The notes: generated by a model from the sequence alone, not told the origin. A stretch of 64,000 nt of DNA from Epiperipatus broadwayi (GCA_028023455.1 JAQFVV010006255.1:5690501-5754500); one strand, 5' to 3'; shown: positions 13,291 to 25,315, numbered from the stretch's first letter. A program made the numbers and translations.

Positions 13291-14099
13291 TTGGTGCATT
13301 GCTGCACTAAAAAATAGAGAATTGGCAGTATGTTCCTCAGGTTTAAGTATAGAATTATTTAATAAATGGGGGAAATAATATTTAATTTTCCTATACAAAT
13401 TTTTTTAACGAGTCTTTATTTAACTAAATATTTTAAGTCCCAATATGATAGTATGAGAATTCTCAATCATTAGGTTTATTAAATAATAATATGATTTTAA
13501 ATTGGGAATATTTTAATAAGAGATATAAATGATTGTGAAAAAAAGAAAAATTGTAAAAGAGTGTAAACAAGTTTTTTTAACTCTCTCTTTTTGGTAATTA
13601 TAATTAATTAGTAGTTTTAATTTAACTATGAAAATGTACTAAGAGAAAGAATACTTTTTTTGTAAATTATTTAATAAATATTAATTTTAATCTTTTAAGA
13701 GAGATAAAGTTTTATGTTTAAGAATATTATTTTTTTTTAAAAAAAAAGATTTTAATAGTTTTGTCAATTTTATTTTTAATCAGAGTTATTTTTCTTTTTT
13801 CTTTATCTCTTCAATGCAAGAAAAATCAAATCAGTGCAATTGTCAGATTATCTTGTTTTTTTTTTTTGCAATTTTTTTTTTAATTAGAAAGGAATGCCAA
13901 GAATATTATAATGTTAATTTAAATTCTTGACTTGTTTTTCAATGTCCGTGATTAAGGAGAAAAATAACTGAACAATTGTATTTATAAAAATTTAGTTTGT
14001 TGTAAAAGTTATCATGTAAGAGATGGATTGTGATTGGCTTGTAGACAAGATTGTTCTAGAAAAAAATAATGGGCTGTGAATAAGTCAGAAGATTTAAGT

Positions 14100-14610
14100 G
14101 TCTGGTAAAAAGGAAGATTCATTACTTAGCTGTTGAAGAGAATAATCAAGTCTTAATCCAGCTTCTAAAGAAGAAAGAAGCAGTTTTAGCTAAATGCATA
14201 ATATAACAGAAGCTCTAACCAAACTTTTAGCATCCTATGAGTTTAGTCATAAAAATGGTTTATACAATGAAGACTATAAGCAAAATTCAGTTGAAAGCTA
14301 GACATTATCTTCCTCATGTAACCTACCATAACAAATAAAAATGAAAGGAAGAAGTTACCCCTAAAGTAATCTGCAATCTTGTCTTCAAACAAGAGCATGA
14401 GTCTCTGTCTGTGTCAGTCTCACCTGGAAATTCAAGAAGAAAATCAATTGGATAAAATTTGCTATTTTTGATCTGGAATTTTTGCAAACCAAGAAAAGGA
14501 CAAATTAACCATGCACATGTCTAGAAGCTTTCAAAAAGAAACTCAATTGGGAAAAATCTGGAAATTGCAACTGGAAAGGAATCCACAAACAATAACACCA
14601 TGGTTAAAGG
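14100..14610 (+). pseudogene. Possible decayed coding sequence, unidentified
   Basis: The strand reads as pieces of protein-like sequence broken by stops and frame changes: VEENNQVLIQLLKKKEAVLA near 14130, then EALTKLLASYEFSHKNGLY near 14210, and further on LEIQEENQLDKI and EKDKLTMHMSRSFQKET near 14430-14540. Residue use is coiled-coil-like and base composition is less AT-extreme than its flanks. There are no splice sites that would make it an exon. It may be a processed pseudogene or a decayed element ORF. I cannot name it. Confidence 0.3.
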
Positions 14611-15959
14611 TATTTTTGTGTGTGCACACTGTGTTTTTATGAATAGAAAAAAATTTTTTTTTACATCCAAGTAATAATTGTTTTTTAAGAATTGATAATT
14701 TTAAATATTTTCATTAAGTTAATGTTTTCAAAGTGTGAAATATCTTTTTTTTTTACAATTCAGTCAATTTTCTCTTCCAATAATAATTTGTTGGAAATTT
14801 AATTTGTTTTTAAAACATATTTTTCCCTTTTCATTCATTTTCCCTTCTGAAATTTAAAAAAAAAAGGTTAATTAAGTTAAATCAAGATTGTTATCTTTGA
14901 TATTGAAAAATGTTGTTTGCCAAACTCTTAGTTATTTTAAAGAAATAATTTAATGAATTAAAAGTTAGTTTATGAATAAAAATCAACTGACTGTTTTAAT
15001 ATAATTTTTATGAAAATAAATTTTTTGATTAAATGAATGTTTAAAATTTCATACTATCATGTCATTTCTTTTTATTGACTCTTAATCAATTAGATATTAA
15101 GTAATTGTTTTAAGAAATATTTTTAGTCTTAGTTTCTTTATTTTATCCAATTCCTGTTTTATAAATTGCAGTGTATGTGACCTTATCTCATGACAGCTTA
15201 ATGTTCTAGGATGTTTTTATAATTCCAATAAAACTATTTATTTATAGTAGCGTAAGCCTATGAATTAATTAAGGTTTTTTTATAATAAGTGGCTTTATTT
15301 ATTTATTTAACTCTTACAGTAATAATTTATAGAGTTCTTGCTTCTTGTGGTAGATTTATGCATAACAATTATATGGGTAGGGTTTATACTTAGTGTTATG
15401 GACATCCAGATGATAATAATCCTGGATTACTACAAAGGGAATATATCCTTTAAAGTTCATGCACTACATTTTATTTAGTTTGATATTTATTAGAAATTAA
15501 GATAATAGTTGTCCAGTACACTGAAAGAACTAAGTAGCCACAGCATTGATGATAATCAGCATGTTTTAGTATCCCAGTACTATTTTTACTGTTATATTCT
15601 TCTGGATTCACACTTAAATTTCTGTATTCAAATTATGGTTTAAATAATCTGCCCCAAGCTGGCAAAGGCTAAATAATTAGCATGATCTGTACTAGCTCCA
15701 TTTCAAATCCAGTCTTCAGATTGACTGTTGATTTATTTTTATTACTGATCTTTAATGATGTTGAATGGTTATTACTTTTGTGTAGTGTTGGTAAACTTAT
15801 ATTTATCTCATTCTTTTTATATTAAATTTTATATTTTGTTTATTTGGGAATAATGATGGGTTCCGATATCCTTATAATTACACCCTAATGTGGTATACTG
15901 TTACAAATAGCTACCCAATTGTGGAACATTTGTAACTATAGCTTCTTTTTGTAATAACC

Positions 15960-15982
15960 CTCTCTCTCTCTCCCCCTCCTCC

Positions 15983-16014
<32 letters not shown>

Positions 16015-16020
16015 GTATAT
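15960..16020. repeat. (CT)n then (AT)n microsatellite next to the LTR element
   Basis: A CT-rich tract (about 15959-15998) runs directly into an alternating AT tract that ends at the first base of the LTR. The AT tract resumes after the other LTR at 22648, so the element inserted into it. Confidence 0.9.
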
Positions 16021-18150
16021 TGTAACCGATCCCCTATCTAACCGAGATTACGGGCTTCGAAATAAACATGACATAGCGTAAGGCTTTATTTATTTTCTTA
16101 TATCGACAGTTATTCACTATCCACACAAGGGGGCGCCAGATACGATTATTTAAGTGGATTTTAATTACTCGCATCACCTTACATCATGTCAAAACGATTT
16201 CGAAGTCTAATCCCACCCACTAGCTCAAAACTCCCAGCATGGACCAATAAGGTTTCTCAAGGCCGTTACATGATTGTTTCGAGGACGACTCCTCCCGGAA
16301 AAGACGCATTGTCCGCTAATGAAAAATCAGCATGGTTTTCTAATTAGTCGACTACAGCATAAGATTCATTTATTGGTTGTCACTGACCAATGAGGTGGTT
16401 CGTTTACGCCCCGAACACTAGGCTTACAAGTTCATCCCCCCGATCTATCGTATATAACATAATTATTTGACGTTTACTTCGATTGATTATAGACCCGCCC
16501 GCTCTTAAATCTATCTTAACTAAGGTTAAATAAGAAACATCGTGACTTACGGCACGATGTTGACATAATTAATAAAGTAAATAAATTGAAATGAAAATTA
16601 AATTTAACTAAATATACTTCAAAGATAAGTCATTAAAGAATAAATAAACTACGGTTTTGAGTGTGTGTGAAAAGATTTGAGAAATGCTCGACTTGATTAG
16701 ATATTGAACAAATTTATTAAATATGAAAAGAAAACATTATTAATTGATTTATTACACACGCGCACATACATTCACGCTCACAGAGAATCATAATTAAACA
16801 TAACATAATGTGACTATCGAGATAAAGTTCCTTTCTATTTGAGAAAAATATATTATCTTTCCTTAGATTCACTTAAGTTCAAAGTTCATGTTTACAAAGT
16901 TCTATAACAAAGATAAATTATCATGATGAGGAAAGTTTTAAGATTTGTTTGTGCAAATTTATGTTGGTTAATTATGAGATTGCCTTACGAGTTTATAAAT
17001 TGAGTGAGTGAACATAATATAAAACATATTTACCTAGGATTTGATTTGGTTTCCGCTGCTTCAAGTGTTACGAGGATTTGAACGCAGGTGATGCTTTCCA
17101 TGCTGGAGTGATTTGCTTGTTTACAACGAATATCGATTGGTCTGGACGAGTTTGGGTGTTTCACGGAACATTATTATTATTAGGAGCATTAACTTCACAC
17201 GACGATGTTATCGAAATTTCATAGCTTCGGAGATATTTCAGTAGCGGAGCGCCGATCAATCGCTGAAGGGTTTATTAGCCCCTCATGACAATCGACGCTC
17301 TTGGTATTAATTTCATAATGATCATCTTAAATACTGAGGAATAAATCAAGCTAATTCAGAACAACTCTATTGTTAAAATAAAAGCATAAACATCGGACTT
17401 ATGAGCAGGTGATAACTCGGAATACACAGAATCGGAAAACAAAAACTGAATCCCCGTATCAATCGAACTGAATCGAACCATTGAATAGGTTTTGACTGGT
17501 ATTTATAAGGGTTGATCCTTATCTTGGGATCCAATCTCCCCCCAGAGTTCCCTGTTCCTGGAGTTGTCGTTCAGGTCCGCGTTTGAGGTACCTGTTCACT
17601 CACTCTTTGTGCTAAAGGCAATATTTATTTTGAGACAATCTCATTTTGCAATCTCACTCAACCAACCTTATTCCTTCACACCTCGAATGCATGCGTGTGT
17701 GCGTGTGTTTTACCAGAACAATACAAGCTATATTAAATTTAGAAGTCGAGCATTTAATCTTTTCCTCAAATCTTTTCTATAAGTTTTATTCTAGTTAAAA
17801 CTATATTTCTAAAATAAACATTTTTAAATACCCCGTGGTGTCTTTGATTGACAATTATATTTTACTATTTAGGAGAGCATATTATATTTTATTATTTAGG
17901 AGAGCAAATTATATTTTGTTATTATTTTTTATTATCTGAAAGCTTTAATCATTTAATTAGACGTTTACCGTCTGTATTTTATCAATGTGTTTTATAAATG
18001 TATTTATGAGAGGAAGAAAACTATTACAAGTTACGAAAATAAAATTACGAGTGTTTTAGGTTGCTTGCTGGTGTGTGTGTGTTTATCGATTTGTCCCGTT
18101 CTGATCTATGCTTCCTAGATTTAATACTGATGTAACGCTGTCTCGTTACA
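16021..18150 (-). repeat. 3' LTR of the gag-only element
   Basis: This 2130-bp repeat is nearly identical to 20517-22647. Differences that I saw include three near the start (about 16029-16037), a few single substitutions, and a small indel region near 17400. The high identity means that the insertion is recent. Confidence 0.93.
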
Positions 18151-18152
18151 TA

Positions 18153-18165
18153 TCTCCCCGCCCGG
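18153..18165 (-). promoter_or_regulatory. Polypurine tract candidate
   Basis: On the minus strand the bases just before the 3' LTR read CCGGGCGGGGAGATA. This is a short G-rich purine run two bases from the LTR, in the position where second-strand priming occurs. Confidence 0.55.
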
Positions 18166-18978
18166 TATAGAGTAAAATCCGATGCTGCGGGTTTTAGCTC
18201 GGTGAAGGAGCGAAATTATCGGCCCTCTGGCATTACATGTTCCCTTAATCCCCCCCTTTTTTTTTTTTTTTTTGTGTGCAGCGTCCAACGAATCGACCCA
18301 ACGTCCTCTTTTCCTTTGTGCGGTACTGTTCCCCTTATGACGGCTATTCCGGCCGTTTGTCTGCGGCTCCGCCTTCCCTTAAAATTTGGATCAAGTGCTC
18401 TGCGGTCAGACTTCCCCTTTAAACGACTCTTAACGGAAGAAATACAATAACACTATTTGGTAATCTAGGGTATGTCACGATTGACGACTATGGCCAATGG
18501 GTCTCGTGCATCCCTAATGGGGGTATGGGGATGGACTTTTCCGAAGTCCCCGATACAGAATATGATTGATCTCGATCTACAATTTCGGAAAGTCTGACTC
18601 GCCCAGCAATAACAACGTTTGGGAAGTGAGCTAGCACGAACTCTAACGAAATGGTTTATGTGATTTCCCGCACTGAAGTTGAGCCCGTCATGTGCCAGCC
18701 GTCTCCTGGATTTGCAGGGTACTCTCCGGTCGATCCGCCAACACGTCGGCTCTATAGGCTAGAGGCTGCTTTGCGATCGTTTGATCTGTTCGGTGTTATT
18801 CCAGGGCTTGGGGTTAGTCATCCTCCTTTTTTTTTTTTTTTTCCATATCCAACGTCATATTCCGATTCGTGTCCTAGGTCATTCCCGGTTTGTGGCATCT
18901 ATTTCCCCTGTGCGTTCCCTTGAATATTGTCCTTATGCTATCCCTGGTCGTCAACTCGTTTTCCCTCCGTCCTATTAG
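18166..18978 (-). other. Gag-to-LTR interval of the LTR element, no pol
   Basis: This is about 810 bp between the end of gag and the purine tract. It has two long T-runs (about 18250-18272 and 18828-18842, A-runs on the element strand) and short ORFs on both strands, none resembling protease, RT or integrase. This is where pol would be expected in an autonomous element. Confidence 0.7.
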
Positions 18979-20133
18979 CTAGTACCGGTCCGGTGGTACA
19001 CGTTTTCTGGGGTGTTCATTACTAGACCCCTCCATCGGCCCCCCTATTCCCTCTTCTTGTTCGAATTTCGCGACCAATTCCCCCATTTCATGGATTCCTT
19101 TGCAATCCCTTCCCAGCATCATGCGTCTTAGGGTGGTCGGCATATTGTGTCTGATTATCGATATGATCTGCATCTCTGTCATAGGGTATGCAGGCAATTG
19201 TTGAAGGCTCGCCACCTGCCTATAATAAAATTGTGTGGCCGTCTCGTTGGGCCTTCCCCCATACTTCTCCCTAGTGATCCTAAAATAAGTCCCCTCCTGG
19301 CGTGCTGTGTTCCAGAAACACCGCAAGACTTCCTCTTTATACTCCTCATATGACCGGGGTTTAAACTCCAGCGTTCTCCACCAGTCTCTCGCTGGGCCCT
19401 GTAAGTAGCCGCTCGCAATATTTACTCGGTCTGGTTCTCTCTCCGTCGGCTCTCGAAACAGATTCCTGACGCTTTCGAGGTGGTCCATTGGGTTTTCGTT
19501 CATCCCGGCTCTAAATATTTCGATTTTCATCTGCCTCTCCGCCCATACATGACTTGTGTCCCGTTGCGACATCTGCCTTTCCCATCTCTTCTCCATCTCT
19601 TCCATCCTTCTACTCATGTTCCCATGCCCCTGGTCGGCTTCAATCCTTTGAATTCTCTGTCCCCACTCCCCCATTGTCTCTCGGATCTCGTCCTGTTGTT
19701 GCCTAATTTCATGACACACCTCTTCAGTCTGCCTGATCGCTTCTTTCATCACGTCCTGATGCCTCTCGCCCTTTCCTACGTCCTCCGTTAGGATCTCAAC
19801 TTTCTCCTTTAGCTCCCTCAGGTCTGCCTTCGTCCTGTCCGTCTTTGACGCATTCTGAGTTATTTCTTCCTTAACTTGGGTTAAACTACTCTCCTCCCCT
19901 TTGTCCTCTTCTAGCTTCCTTTCCTTTCCCCCGAGTAGTTGCCTTATCTCCTCTCTAAACTCTTCCCTCTCTCTTCTCCGCTCTTCTCTATCTTCCCTCA
20001 TTTCGGCCATCATTTGCGTCATCATCCTTATTAGGGTTTTGATATCCCCTTCATTTTGCGTATCCTGTTTTTTAAACTGGATGGGACTTTCTCCCGTCTG
20101 TTCCCACATGTCCTCATTTGTCTCTTCTTCCAT
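18979..20133 (-). CDS. gag: Gag-like protein of the LTR element (384 aa)
   Basis: This is the only long ORF of the element and encodes the putative capsid protein. Residues 1-50 are acidic and polar. Residues 40-190 are extremely rich in E, K, R and Q and should form a long coiled coil. Residues about 205-345 resemble the Retrotrans_gag capsid core of Ty3/gypsy-type elements: ASGYLQGPARDWWRTLEF, a YEEYKEEVLRCF helix, then ETATQFYYRQVASLQQLP. The C-terminus (residues 360-384) is short, and no CCHC zinc knuckle follows. The ORF is intact from ATG to stop. There is no pol frame downstream: the 830 bp to the 3' LTR hold only short ORFs. GC content is much higher than in the surrounding intron. 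The family assignment comes from the motif pattern, not from a search. Confidence 0.82.
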   Translation of the reverse strand: MEEETNEDMWEQTGESPIQFKKQDTQNEGDIKTLIRMMTQMMAEMREDREERRREREEFREEIRQLLGGKERKLEEDKGEESSLTQVKEEITQNASKTDRTKADLRELKEKVEILTEDVGKGERHQDVMKEAIRQTEEVCHEIRQQQDEIRETMGEWGQRIQRIEADQGHGNMSRRMEEMEKRWERQMSQRDTSHVWAERQMKIEIFRAGMNENPMDHLESVRNLFREPTEREPDRVNIASGYLQGPARDWWRTLEFKPRSYEEYKEEVLRCFWNTARQEGTYFRITREKYGGRPNETATQFYYRQVASLQQLPAYPMTEMQIISIIRHNMPTTLRRMMLGRDCKGIHEMGELVAKFEQEEGIGGPMEGSSNEHPRKRVPPDRY

Positions 20134-20496
20134 GATTTGATGTTTATTTTATCTTTGTCCTATTCTAACTTTTGTCACTACTGTTTACGGGAATGTGGTT
20201 CTTTTTTCTTTTGATTTTATTCGTTTTATGGTGACAGCGACCGATCGGCGTCCGCTCCCTTATCTCCTGCTATGTTTTATTTATTTTGTTTATTTTGCTC
20301 CGGTTCCCGATGTTTTGTTTACATATTTGCGATGTTAAGAATCGCCGCGATTTTGTTCCGTTTGTTTATTATTTTTTTTTTTTTTTTTCAAGCTTTTGTT
20401 TACATAAACATTTCCGCGTCTTCTCCCAGGTTCGGCCGCTTTTGCTAGTATCTAGATTTGCTTTATCTTTATGTTTAGAAGCGTCATTTATACTAG

Positions 20497-20516
20497 CCTC
20501 ACGTTGGAAGCGCCAA
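20497..20516 (-). promoter_or_regulatory. Primer-binding-site candidate
   Basis: On the minus strand the 5' LTR is followed after one base by TGGCGCTTCCAACGTGAGG. TGGCGC complements a tRNA 3' end ...GCGCCA. The rest resembles the Lys-type site (TGGCGCCCAACGTG) but with two extra bases, so the tRNA is not settled. Confidence 0.6.
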
Positions 20517-22647
20517 TGTAACCGACCGCCTATCTCACCGAGATTACGGGCTTCGAAATAAACATGACATAGCGTAAGGCTTTATTTATTTTCTTATATC
20601 GACAGTTATTCACTATCCACACAAGGGGGCGCCAGATACGATTATTTAAGTGGATTTTAATTACTCGCATCACCTTACATCATGTCAAAACGATTTCGAA
20701 GTCTAATCCCACCCACTAGCTCAAAACTCCCAGCATGGACCAATAAGGTTTCTCAAGGCCGTTACATGATTGTTTCGAGGACGACTCCTCCCGGAAAAGA
20801 CGCATTGTCCGCTAATGAAAAATCAGCATGGTTTTCTAATTAGTCGACTACAGCATAAGATTCATTTATTGGTTGTCACTGACCAATGAGGTGGTTCGTT
20901 TACGCCCCGAACACTAGGCTTACAAGTTCATCCCCCCGATCTATCGTATATAACATAATTATTTGACGTTTACTTCGATTGATTATAGACCCGCCCGCTC
21001 TTAAATCTATCTTAACTAAGGTTAAATAAGAAACATCGTGACTTACGGCACGATGTTGACATAATTAATAAAGTAAATAAATTGAAATGAAAATTAAATT
21101 TAACTAAATATACTTCAAAGATAAGTCATTAAAGAATAAATAAACTACGGTTTTGAGTGTGTGTGAAAAGATTTGAGAAATGCTCGACTTGATTAGATAT
21201 TGAACAAATTTATTAAATATGAAAAGAAAACATTATTAATTGATTTATTACACACGCGCACATACATTCACGCTCACAGAGAATCATAATTAAACATAAC
21301 ATAATGTGAATATCGAGATAAAGTTCCTTTCTATTTGAGAAAAATATATTATCTTTCCTTAGATTCACTTAAGTTCAAAGTTCATGTTTACAAAGTTCTA
21401 TAACAAAGATAAATTATCATGATGAGGAAAGTTTTAAGATTTGTTTGTGCAAATTTATGTTGGTTAATTATGAGATTGCCTTACGAGTTTATAAATTGAG
21501 TGAGTGAACATAATATAAAACATATTTACCTAGGATTTGATTTGGTTTCCGCTGCTTCAAGTGTTACGAGGATTTGAACGCAGGTGATGCTTTCCATGCT
21601 GGAGTGATTTGCTTGTTTACAACGAATATCGATTGGTCTGGACGAGTTTGGGTATTTCACGGAACATTACGATTATTAGGAGCATTAACTTCACACGACG
21701 ATGTTATCGAAATTTCATAGCTTCGGAGATATTTCAGTAGCGGAGCGCCGATCAATCGCTGAAGGGTTTATTAGCCCCTCATGACAATCGACGCTCTTGG
21801 TATTAATTTCATAATGATCATCTTAAATACTGAGGAATAAATCAAGCTAATTCAGAACAACTCTATTGTTAAAATAAAAGCATAAGCATCGGAATAAAAT
21901 GAGCAGGTGATAACTCGGAATACACAGAATCGGAAAACAAAACTGAATCCCCGTATCAATCGAATTGAATCGAACCATTGAATAGGTTTTGACTGGTATT
22001 TATAAAGGTTGATCCTTATCTTGGGATCCAATCTCCCCCCAGAGTTCCCTGTTCCTGGAGTTGTCGTTCAGGTCCGCGTTTGAGGTACCTGTTCACTCAC
22101 TCTTTGTGCTAAAGGCAATATTTATTTTGAGACAATCTCATTTTGCAATCTCACTCAACCAACCTTATTCCTTCACACCTCGAATGCATGCGTGTGTGCG
22201 TGTGTTTTACCAGAACAATACAAGCTATATTAAATTTAGAAGTCGAGCATTTAATCTTTTCCTCAAATCTTTTCTATAAGTTTTATTCTAGTTAAAACTA
22301 TATTTCTAAAATAAACATTTTTAAATACCCCGTGGTGTCTTTGATTGACAATTATATTTTACTATTTAGGAGAGCATATTATATTTTATTATTTAGGAGA
22401 GCAAATTATATTTTGTTATTATTTTTTATTATCTGAAAGCTTTAATCATTTAATTAGACGTTTACCGTCTGTATTTTATCAATGTGTTTTATAAATGTAT
22501 TTATGAGAGGAAGAAAACTATTACAAGTTACGAAAATAAAATTACGAGTGTTTTAGGTTGCTTGCTGGTGTGTGTGTGTTTATCGATTTGTCCCGTTCTG
22601 ATCTATGCTTCCTAGATTTAATACTGATGTAACGCTGTCTCGTTACA
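20517..22647 (-). repeat. 5' LTR of the gag-only element
   Basis: This 2131-bp repeat is upstream of gag on the minus strand. Its plus-strand outer end is CTCGTTACA at 22639-22647 and its inner end is TGTAACCG at 20517. It carries short Met-initiated frames of about 70 codons that are identical in both LTRs, which I regard as chance. It does not resemble the other LTR families in this window except for the TGTAAC/GTTACA ends. Confidence 0.93.
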
Positions 22648-23149
22648 ATATATATATATATATATAAAGTATATGTTAATTGACTCACTTGCAAAACAAA
22701 AACAACAAATATGTCTGAAAATAAACTCATTAAGATATATGTGAAGCAATTAATAATATAACAATCTATATAAACAAGTTAACATAAAATCCAGTTTTCA
22801 TCTAAATAAATATAAACATCACTATAAAATAATATTAAATTCTTTTTTGATTGAAATTTAATACATTTATTCACCAAGTATATGTATTATTTTCTTAAGA
22901 CTTTATGTTGTCTGCTCATGAGCAGATTAATGTACCGCATTCAAATAATAAAACTTAGTTTAGGGCTACATAGTAAATTTTAATAAACTCTATTTTTGCA
23001 ATTTAGAATTTTGGATTTCTTTTTTGTGTATATATTTTGTTGTTTTTACTATTTGGGAAAGACAGAAAACAATACCATGGTTTGAGTATGGAGATGCACA
23101 AGAGATATAATAGAGAAAATGTTGCAAACAGTTAATCAAAAATGGAAAT

Positions 23150-24580
23150 ATTAAATTATAGTTATTATTAAAGACAACATAAATGTCAAAATGTATGAAT
23201 GCTAAAATTGATAAAAATAATGGAGTGATGGGATATTATGGGCTGATGAGAGGGTAATCACATAATTGGGCAAAATTTGATAGATTTCTGCAGTATAAAT
23301 AATTTGCTCATCACAAAAAACAAAGTTTTCACAATATAAAAAAGAACTCAAACATCATCAAATGGTATTATTAGAAACTGAATAGAAAGGAAATGAGGAA
23401 AAAGTGTTAACAGATGCATAACATGTCCAGTAGCTGATATAGATACAGGTCATCAATTTCTAGATATGAACATAAAAATGAATTGACCTAATAATAGAAA
23501 AAGAAATATTAAAAGACTATATATAAGCAACATAGTTGATAATAGATTACTGGAATATATTTGAAGATTAACAAGTCAATTTGAATGCTTGAATGAGTGC
23601 AGTGGCATAAAAAATGGTGGTAATAATTAAAAATTGCATATCAAAGATTTGTAGGAAGTTATGGAGGTGAAAAAAGAACAAAAATAGATTTAAGACAGGG
23701 TGACTCCATATCTCCAAAACGTTTTACAGCAGTGCTGAAAGAAGTATTTTGTGGATTAAAATGGGAAGCTAAACAAATAAAAGTAAATGAAAATTATTTA
23801 AGTCATTTAGATTTTGCAGATAATAAAGTTGTTTTTGAAAATAAGACTTTAGAGCTTCAGGAAATGTTGCAAGAGTTATCAAATAAAAGTAAGAAAGTAG
23901 GACTAAAGGTAAATGTTAAAAAGACTAAAGTAATGTTTAATGAATTTTCTCACTAGATGAAAATAAAGATTGATTATGATGAGTTAGAAGAAGTTAATAA
24001 CTATAAATGCCTTGGTCAAATTATTACTATAGATGGAAACCCAATGGATGAAATTAATCAAAGAATTAAACTTGGTTGGAGTGTTTTCAATAGAAATAAC
24101 TTAATACTAAAAGGAAATATGCCTATGTGTTTGAAAAGGAAGGTTTTTAATAAATGTGTTTTACCAGTTCTTACTTATGGATCTGAGACTTGGGACACTT
24201 AATAGAAAAGAAATACAGAGACTTCAGACTACTCAAAGAAGTATGGAGAGCTGCATGGTAGGAGTAACAACAAGAGATCGAAAATGCAATATATGAGTAA
24301 GAGAGCAAACAAGTGTTACTGACTTCATTGAAAGAATTAAAAGACTGAAGTGAAATTGAGCTGGGCATACTGCTAGAAAAGATGATACTAGATGGACAAT
24401 TAAATTTTAAATGTGATTCCAAGAGATTGTAAAAGATCCAGAAAGAGACCACATGTAAGATGGATGGATGAAATAAGAAAGAGTATAGAGGTGATGTGGA
24501 GATGTATTGAGCTTGTTTCTCCTTCATCCTGCAGTGAATTGATAATGGTTGACAATTATCATGATGATAGTATTAACTAT
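23150..24580 (+). pseudogene. Decayed LINE copy: endonuclease relic followed by RTE reverse-transcriptase relic
   Basis: From about 23220 the plus strand reads, across stops, like a LINE endonuclease: an LIDFCSINNLLIT segment near 23280 and a D-x-x-x-GHQFLDMNIKMN segment near 23440. From 23690 it becomes RTE reverse transcriptase related to the intact copy at 40-43 kb: TAVLKEVFCGLKWEAK, then LSHLDFADNKVVF (the second Asp of FADD is Asn), LQEMLQEL, and NVKKTKVMFNEF. A stop follows at 23954-23956, and YKCLGQIITIDGNPMDEINQ continues in the same frame. Open stretches are 23732-23956 and 23957-24202, and the C-terminal part is frameshifted. The thumb and palm motifs N-terminal to GDS are absent, so either the copy has a large internal deletion or two LINE pieces lie side by side. 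It is inactive. Confidence 0.75.
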
Positions 24581-24886
24581 TACTATATACCTCTTTTTTA
24601 TTACATGAATCCTAAGGCATACTTAAATAATAATGTAAACCAGATAAGCCTGAATATATGGTTCTAAGTCCCCTTTTGACTTTATGCAGGGATAAAGGAT
24701 ATAAGCTAACTAGTCCTCCTACCAACACTGTTGGCTTATGCATCTTTAAGAATATTTTATTCTCCAGAAGAATTTTAATCATGGGAATGTTTTTCAATTG
24801 GTGCATTCTTGAAATAATTTATTAATATAATTTTGCAGACCTGTGCTAAATTATATTAAACACACAGTATTGTTTTTCTTTTTTAG

Positions 24887-24970
24887 TTATCTGTAATGGA
24901 GACCACATTGGCTCATGTAAAGAATCAATTACAAACAACTCAAGAATATGCTAACAAAAAAGAATTGGAG
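24887..24970 (+). CDS. Coiled-coil gene, exon 3
   Basis: This 84-nt exon is phase 0 at both ends and encodes 28 residues (LSVMETTLAHVKNQ, then LQTTQEYANKKELE). It has a strong acceptor with a T-rich tract (TTCTTTTTTAG) ending at 24886 and a donor GTATGA at 24971. It carries the same two-block 14-residue register as exon 1. The intron to the next exon is only 75 nt, the shortest intron but one in the gene. Confidence 0.88.
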
Positions 24971-25045
24971 GTATGAATACTAAATGTGTGTGTATATATA
25001 TTTTTAGACTATTTTTTTAAAAATGAAATTTAATATTATTTGTAG

Positions 25046-25213
25046 ATTTCTTTATTATCAAGAAAATTTGAAGACACTTGTAAAAAATTGGATCATACTG
25101 GAAATCAGTTGAAATGCAGTCTCTTGGAAATCTCACAACAGGAAGAAAAGTTACTGCAATTACGTGTGGAGTTAAATCAAATTAATAATAGATATCAGCA
25201 GAAACTTGATGAG
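25046..25213 (+). CDS. Coiled-coil gene, exon 4
   Basis: This 168-nt exon is phase 0 at both ends and encodes 56 residues from ISLLSRKFEDTCKK to LNQINNRYQQKLDE. The acceptor TTTGTAG ends at 25045 and the donor GTACAA is at 25214. Four 14-residue blocks each start with I or L (I, L, I, L), and the heptad register runs on directly from exon 3. Its size and layout match exon 2, which suggests that exons 2 and 4 descend from a duplicated module. Confidence 0.88.
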
Positions 25214-25315
25214 GTACAATATGTCAAATTTTAATATATTTTTAAAGAATTTATTTTATAATGTGTGATGCATCATGAGTGTTTAATATTTCATCATATA
25301 TAACATCAAGTTTTT

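Larger units (their letters stand above)
16021..22647 (-). mobile_element. LTR retrotransposon with gag only (non-autonomous), young
   Basis: The element is 6.6 kb and is read on the minus strand. Two direct LTRs (20517-22647 and 16021-18150) begin TGTAAC and end GTTACA, and they differ at only about a dozen positions plus small indels over 2.1 kb. The 2.37-kb interior holds one 384-codon gag ORF and no protease, reverse transcriptase, RNase H or integrase, so the element must be mobilised in trans. A primer-binding-like site adjoins the 5' LTR and a purine tract the 3' LTR. ATAT occurs on both sides and could be a 4-bp target duplication, but the site is an AT repeat so this is ambiguous. 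The interior has clearly higher GC than the surrounding intron. The element is antisense to the host gene. Confidence 0.92.
5666..24886 (+). other. Intron 2 (19.2 kb)
   Basis: This is the largest intron of the gene. It holds the tandem duplication at 8052, the (AT)n tract at 10542, a foldback copy at 10918, the nested inverted repeat at 11465, the LTR element at 16021 and a LINE relic at 23150, all listed separately. In 5700-8050, 8350-10540, 12460-14100 and 14600-15960 I see only AT-rich intronic sequence with scattered homopolymers. Because the phase is 0 on both sides, a missed 84- or 168-nt exon in here cannot be excluded. Confidence 0.6.

Noticed and set aside
17564-17782. 72-codon ORF, repeated identically at 22061-22279
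   Set aside because: It lies in the LTRs, and the identity follows from LTR duplication. There is no known motif.
18202-20561. Several plus-strand ORFs of 65-103 codons
   Set aside because: They are antisense shadows of the minus-strand gag and of the GC-richer element interior.
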